Below are positions 1 through 7,189 of a DNA stretch of 7,189 nt, piece after piece. Both the position numbers and the translations under genes were made by a program. The DNA comes from CAZWVI01 sp964637165. GTDB lineage: Bacteria; Planctomycetota; UBA1135. Every line of letters begins with the position of its first letter. The stretch's first letter is position 1. Location: the NCBI GenBank assembly GCA_964637165.1, contig CAZWVI010000032.1:1-7189 (forward strand), given 5' to 3'. The notes beneath the pieces are model-generated. The model had not been told where the DNA came from, ran no database searches, and saw only the letters and a program-made list of their open reading frames with translations.

Positions 1-2108
<2,108 letters not shown>

Positions 2109-2120
2109 GTCGATATCGAC
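2109..2120. promoter_or_regulatory. 12-base perfect palindrome, candidate operator
   Basis: GTCGATATCGAC reads the same on both strands and directly abuts the upstream box of the amidoligase promoter-like element. A protein bound here would contact or block RNA polymerase. The ribbon-helix-helix protein encoded at 2444-3025 is the obvious local candidate, but nothing in the sequence proves the pairing. Confidence 0.35.
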
Positions 2121-2121
2121 C

Positions 2122-2233
<112 letters not shown>

Positions 2234-2240
2234 GCGCCGA

Positions 2241-3057
<817 letters not shown>

Positions 3058-3058
3058 G

Positions 3059-3073
3059 TGCGTCGCGGAGCCC
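3059..3073 (-). repeat. Upstream-region element shared with the 92-residue gene leader
   Basis: TGCGTCGCGGAGCCC (plus strand) matches 3855-3869 at 14 of 15 positions. Both copies lie in the untranslated leader just upstream of a minus-strand start codon: 34 bases before the regulator ATG here and 13 bases before the ATG at 3842. It may be a relic of duplicated gene starts or a shared RNA element. Function unknown. Confidence 0.35.
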
Positions 3074-3087
3074 GCCGCCGTGGTGGG

Positions 3088-3488
<401 letters not shown>

Positions 3489-3489
3489 A

Positions 3490-4967
<1,478 letters not shown>

Positions 4968-4971
<4 letters not shown>

Positions 4972-5543
4972 TGCGAGCCTCCGTCGGTCGGGGTGTCGCT
5001 GAGCTCGCGCTTTGGCGCCGGCTCGTTGCACGGGTCGAAGGTGTCCGGGACGAAGTACTGGAAGGACATCAGCTCACCGACGCGGCTCTCAAAGAGCTGG
5101 CGCTCGGCCCGCTTCATGTCCTCGCCGCCCTCCCAGAGCCGGCGCGCAGCCGGCGGGAACTTGTCGATGGTGTTCTCGACGAAGGAGGCGGCCTCGGGTG
5201 TGGCGACCAGCGCTCGCTGAACCGTCAGGGGCAGCTCGGCGGCCCGCTCGCACATCGCCGCGAGCAGCTCGGGGCGCTGCCGACTGGTGTCGATGAAGAG
5301 CAGCAGCGGGCGGCGGTCGCCCTCCTCGATGAGCTGGTCTAGGACCGCGAGGCGCTCCTCGTCGGTGGAGAACGACTCCACGAAGCGCGACGTGATGGCG
5401 CCCCAGCACGGGACGGGCCCGTCGGGGTCGCCGTCGCGGAGGAAGTCGGCGTAGGCCTTCGCCTTGGAGAGGCCCAGCGAGCCGATGCGCGTCGAGAGCG
5501 ACTCGCGCGGCACGCGGATGCGGGTCGTCAGTTCCTTGCTCAT
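4968..5543 (-). CDS. Hypothetical 191-residue phage protein between tail fibre and endolysin
   Basis: I do not recognise a family. The protein opens MSKELTTRIRVPRESLSTRI, then has mixed helical segments such as EERLAVLDQLIEEGD (62-76), RPLLLFIDTSRQRPELLAAM (78-97) and ATPEAASFVENTIDKFPPAA (114-133). The C-terminus is acidic, Pro-rich and probably disordered (about 166-191). There is no membrane segment or signal peptide, and the two cysteines with aromatic neighbours (PCWG, DPCNEP) do not form a known site. ATG 5543 overlaps the stop of the tail-fibre gene (ATGA) and its own stop overlaps the endolysin GTG, so all three are translationally coupled. Position suggests a late protein, such as a fibre-associated, tail-assembly or lysis accessory factor. 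That is inference from order only. Confidence 0.8.
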
Positions 5544-7105
5544 GTGCCCACCCGATACGCGGCGACGTTGATGTAGAGCTCGGACGACGACAGGTTCTGG
5601 ACCGTGACCTGGTAGTCCTTGTCGCCGCTCGCGCTCTGCTTGGTGACCCAGGCGCGGATGTCAGGCGTGAGCGCGCCGCGGATGTACGTCGTCGCCTGCG
5701 GGACCCCGCTGCTGAGGTAGTTGTAGGAGACCGTCACCAGGTCCGGCCGGTCCTCGAGGGTGGTCATCACGCGGGACTGGCCCGCGGCGAACACGTCGGA
5801 CTGCAGGTAGGTGCGCCGCATGTAGCGGCCGTCGTGGTCGTGGCCTGCCAGCGCGAAGGCCGAGGCGTGCTGCCCGTCCAGCGTGTCGGCGTCGTCGACC
5901 TGGCTGCCGACGTTGTAGTAGCGCGCGTCGTGGTCGCCGCCGTTGATGTGGCCGTTGAGCAGCGAGAGCAGCGACGTCAGGTGGCTGCGCACCGAGTTCG
6001 AGCTCAGCGAGTGCGGCGAGCCGGACATCGTCGCGTTGCCCACCAGCGCCGCGCCGCGTGTGGACGAGCGCGACTCGAGGTCGTCGACGATCTCCTGCAG
6101 CTGCGCCTGGACGTTGGTCGCCGAGACGTAGTTGTGGGGCAGCGCCGCGATGGCGCTCGCGTTGTGGGCCCCGCTGATGGCGCCCACGTGGGCGTTGAGC
6201 CAGGCGAGCAGCTGGGAGAGCTGGCTGTCGACGGTGCCCGGACCGAGAGCGTGGGGCGTCCCTGCAGCCGCGTCTGCGCCGACGCGCTTGGACCCCGGGT
6301 CGCCGGCGGCGGTCGTGAGCAGCTTGTCGAGCAGCTCGACCAGGGCGGCCTGCACGGTCACCGCAGCGATGAAGGCGTGGGGCGCGAAGTCGATGGCCGT
6401 CGCCGGGTGGCGCCGCGCCGCGCCGGTGAAGTGATCGGTGAGCTCGGCGTCCGTCTCGTCGAGGGCCGCCTGGACCGTCTCGACCACGGGCTGGAGGGTG
6501 TTCCAGGTCCCGCTCTCGACGGCGACCGCGTCGCCCTCGGCGAAGATGAACGCCTGCCGGCGACCGAGATCGATGTCGGCGTCGAGGATCTGACCCTGCC
6601 CGTGGACGAGGCGGAGGTCGCAGATGAGCAGCTCGTCCTGCTGCAGCGCGACCTTGGTGCCCGCCCCGAGCGCCCCCTCGGGCGCCTGGCGCACGACGAT
6701 CTCGAAGGACTCGTCGCGGCGGAAGTACACCTGCTGGGCGTTGCCGTCCGTGCGCGGGTCGGAGAGCTGGCGGTCGAAGCGCAGGAAGAGCGCCAGCCAG
6801 CGCTCGTTGCCCGGCGTGGCGACGGCGGTCGGGATGCCGACCAGGTCCACCGAGCAGTCGACGGTCTGGTCGGTGCCGATGAAGATGCGCTGCCCGAGGC
6901 GGTCGTAGGCCCGCGTCGGCGAGGTCAGGTCGACCGTCAGGTCGGGGACGGGGCTGTGCTGGGTCGGGACCGCCCCCGTGACGATGCCGTAGATCCCGAT
7001 GTCAGCGGCCAGGTCCCGATCGGCCTGCTCGAGCAGCTCGCACGCGAGATCCAGCTCGGCCTCGGTTACCCGCTGTCTGAAGTAGAAATCGACCCGGTCG
7101 GCCAT
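5540..7105 (-). CDS. Tail-fibre-like structural protein with a tandem 80-residue stalk repeat
   Basis: This 521-residue protein has an N-terminal region (1 to about 205) containing a helix (TEAELDLACELLEQADRDL) and beta-rich segments (GIYGIVTGAV, AYDRLGQRIFIGTD, QAFIFAEGDAV) that may attach to the baseplate. Then come two tandem copies of an about 80-residue unit: 233-313 (HPATAIDFAPHAFIAA ... VQAALVELL ... GTPHAL ... LLAWLNAHVG) and 314-393 (HNASAIAALPHNYVSA ... VQAQLQEIV ... GSPHSL ... LLSLLNGHING). A shorter VQAAL motif at 211-215 hints at a third. Next is DDADTLDGQHASAFALAGHD (404-423) followed by HDGRYMRR, a motif common in tail fibres, and a C-terminal beta-rich domain (about 440-521) likely to be the distal or receptor-contacting end. 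It is probably trimeric in the virion. AGGAG about 10 bases before ATG 7105 can pair with a matching upstream sequence. Confidence 0.82.
   Translation of the reverse strand: MADRVDFYFRQRVTEAELDLACELLEQADRDLAADIGIYGIVTGAVPTQHSPVPDLTVDLTSPTRAYDRLGQRIFIGTDQTVDCSVDLVGIPTAVATPGNERWLALFLRFDRQLSDPRTDGNAQQVYFRRDESFEIVVRQAPEGALGAGTKVALQQDELLICDLRLVHGQGQILDADIDLGRRQAFIFAEGDAVAVESGTWNTLQPVVETVQAALDETDAELTDHFTGAARRHPATAIDFAPHAFIAAVTVQAALVELLDKLLTTAAGDPGSKRVGADAAAGTPHALGPGTVDSQLSQLLAWLNAHVGAISGAHNASAIAALPHNYVSATNVQAQLQEIVDDLESRSSTRGAALVGNATMSGSPHSLSSNSVRSHLTSLLSLLNGHINGGDHDARYYNVGSQVDDADTLDGQHASAFALAGHDHDGRYMRRTYLQSDVFAAGQSRVMTTLEDRPDLVTVSYNYLSSGVPQATTYIRGALTPDIRAWVTKQSASGDKDYQVTVQNLSSSELYINVAAYRVGT
5924..6409 (-). 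repeat. Tandem protein-level repeat region inside the tail-fibre-like gene
   Basis: These bases encode the two aligned copies at residues 233-313 and 314-393. Conserved positions include H-x-A-[ST]-A-I, P-H, V-Q-A-x-L, G-[ST]-P-H-x-L and L-L-x-x-L-N-x-H, with one single-residue gap. DNA identity is low, so the duplication is old. Repeats of this type usually extend a fibre shaft. Confidence 0.6.
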
Positions 7106-7115
7106 GCGCGCTCGG

Positions 7116-7177
7116 CTCCTGTGGCTCCGCGCGGGCAGACCGCACGGCTCTCGTCACGGGGGCTTGCCCCACAGGAG
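7116..7177 (-). promoter_or_regulatory. Long-range inverted repeat that could hide the tail-fibre ribosome binding site
   Basis: In the minus-strand transcript CTCCTGTGG (7177-7169) is an exact complement of CCACAGGAG (7124-7116). The second arm contains the AGGAG that precedes the ATG at 7105. Pairing would close a 44-base loop, which itself includes a small GGGGCAAGCCCC hairpin (7159-7170), and would block ribosome access. The upstream arm may lie in the end of a preceding gene. Confidence 0.4.
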
Positions 7178-7189
7178 TAGAGCCGGGCG
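7154..7189 (-). CDS. Possible 3' end of an upstream gene
   Basis: From the window edge one minus-strand frame runs 11 codons (RPALLLWGKPP) and ends in TGA at 7156-7154, 48 bases before the tail-fibre ATG. The spacing suits the end of a preceding structural gene. An 11-codon open stretch can occur by chance, so this is only a candidate. Confidence 0.25.
   Translation of the reverse strand, partial: RPALLLWGKPP

Noticed and set aside
5834..7180. Long plus-strand open frame of 448 codons opposite the tail fibre
   Set aside because: It is antisense to a well-supported gene. Its Val/Asp/Arg-rich composition is the expected shadow of a GC-rich coding strand, with no domain and no ribosome binding site.

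Overview
The window looks like part of a tailed double-stranded DNA phage or prophage from a very GC-rich bacterium. The evidence is a tail-fibre-like gene followed by an endolysin and a holin-like gene, many small hypothetical genes, tight same-strand packing and strong G/C bias at third codon positions. The endolysin subtype, the DUF2924-like regulator and the amidoligase cluster remind me of Myxococcota and other deltaproteobacterial phages. That host guess is an inference from memory and was not tested by any search.

Every gene I support is on the minus strand, so transcription runs from high to low coordinates. From 7189 down to 3949 is a structural and lysis block. It holds a possible 3' end of an upstream gene, a 521-residue tail-fibre-like protein, an unrecognised 191-residue protein, a 251-residue peptidoglycan amidase (endolysin, GTG start) and an 85-residue holin-like membrane protein. 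The first three complete genes are chained by 4-base stop/start overlaps (ATGA, ATGA, GTGA).

From 3948 to 2241 is a block of small accessory or regulatory genes: two unrecognised proteins (92 and 96 residues), a 193-residue regulator with two DUF2924-like repeats and a C-terminal ribbon-helix-helix domain, and a 67-residue helical protein. From 2240 to 1 is a peptide-modification operon: a GS-like amidoligase (Amidoligase_2), two different gamma-glutamylcyclotransferase-fold proteins and the start of a small conserved-looking protein cut by the window edge.

The genes are expressed from at least three, perhaps four, copies of one promoter-like element (TTG or TGG type box, 18-base spacer ending GAAGCG, TGTAY-type box). 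The three clear copies lie 46, 46 and 51 bases upstream of start codons. Two copies have perfect 12-base palindromes just upstream, which are candidate operators for the ribbon-helix-helix protein. No gap reaches 300 bases. The largest is 2028-2240, which holds a promoter-like element and two hairpin candidates. I see no tRNA, CRISPR array, insertion sequence or integrase.

The most interesting system is the amidoligase / double-GGCT / small-protein cassette next to phage lysis genes. It could form and cleave amide or gamma-glutamyl bonds on a peptide, a cell-wall component or a virion protein, but no substrate can be read from the sequence.
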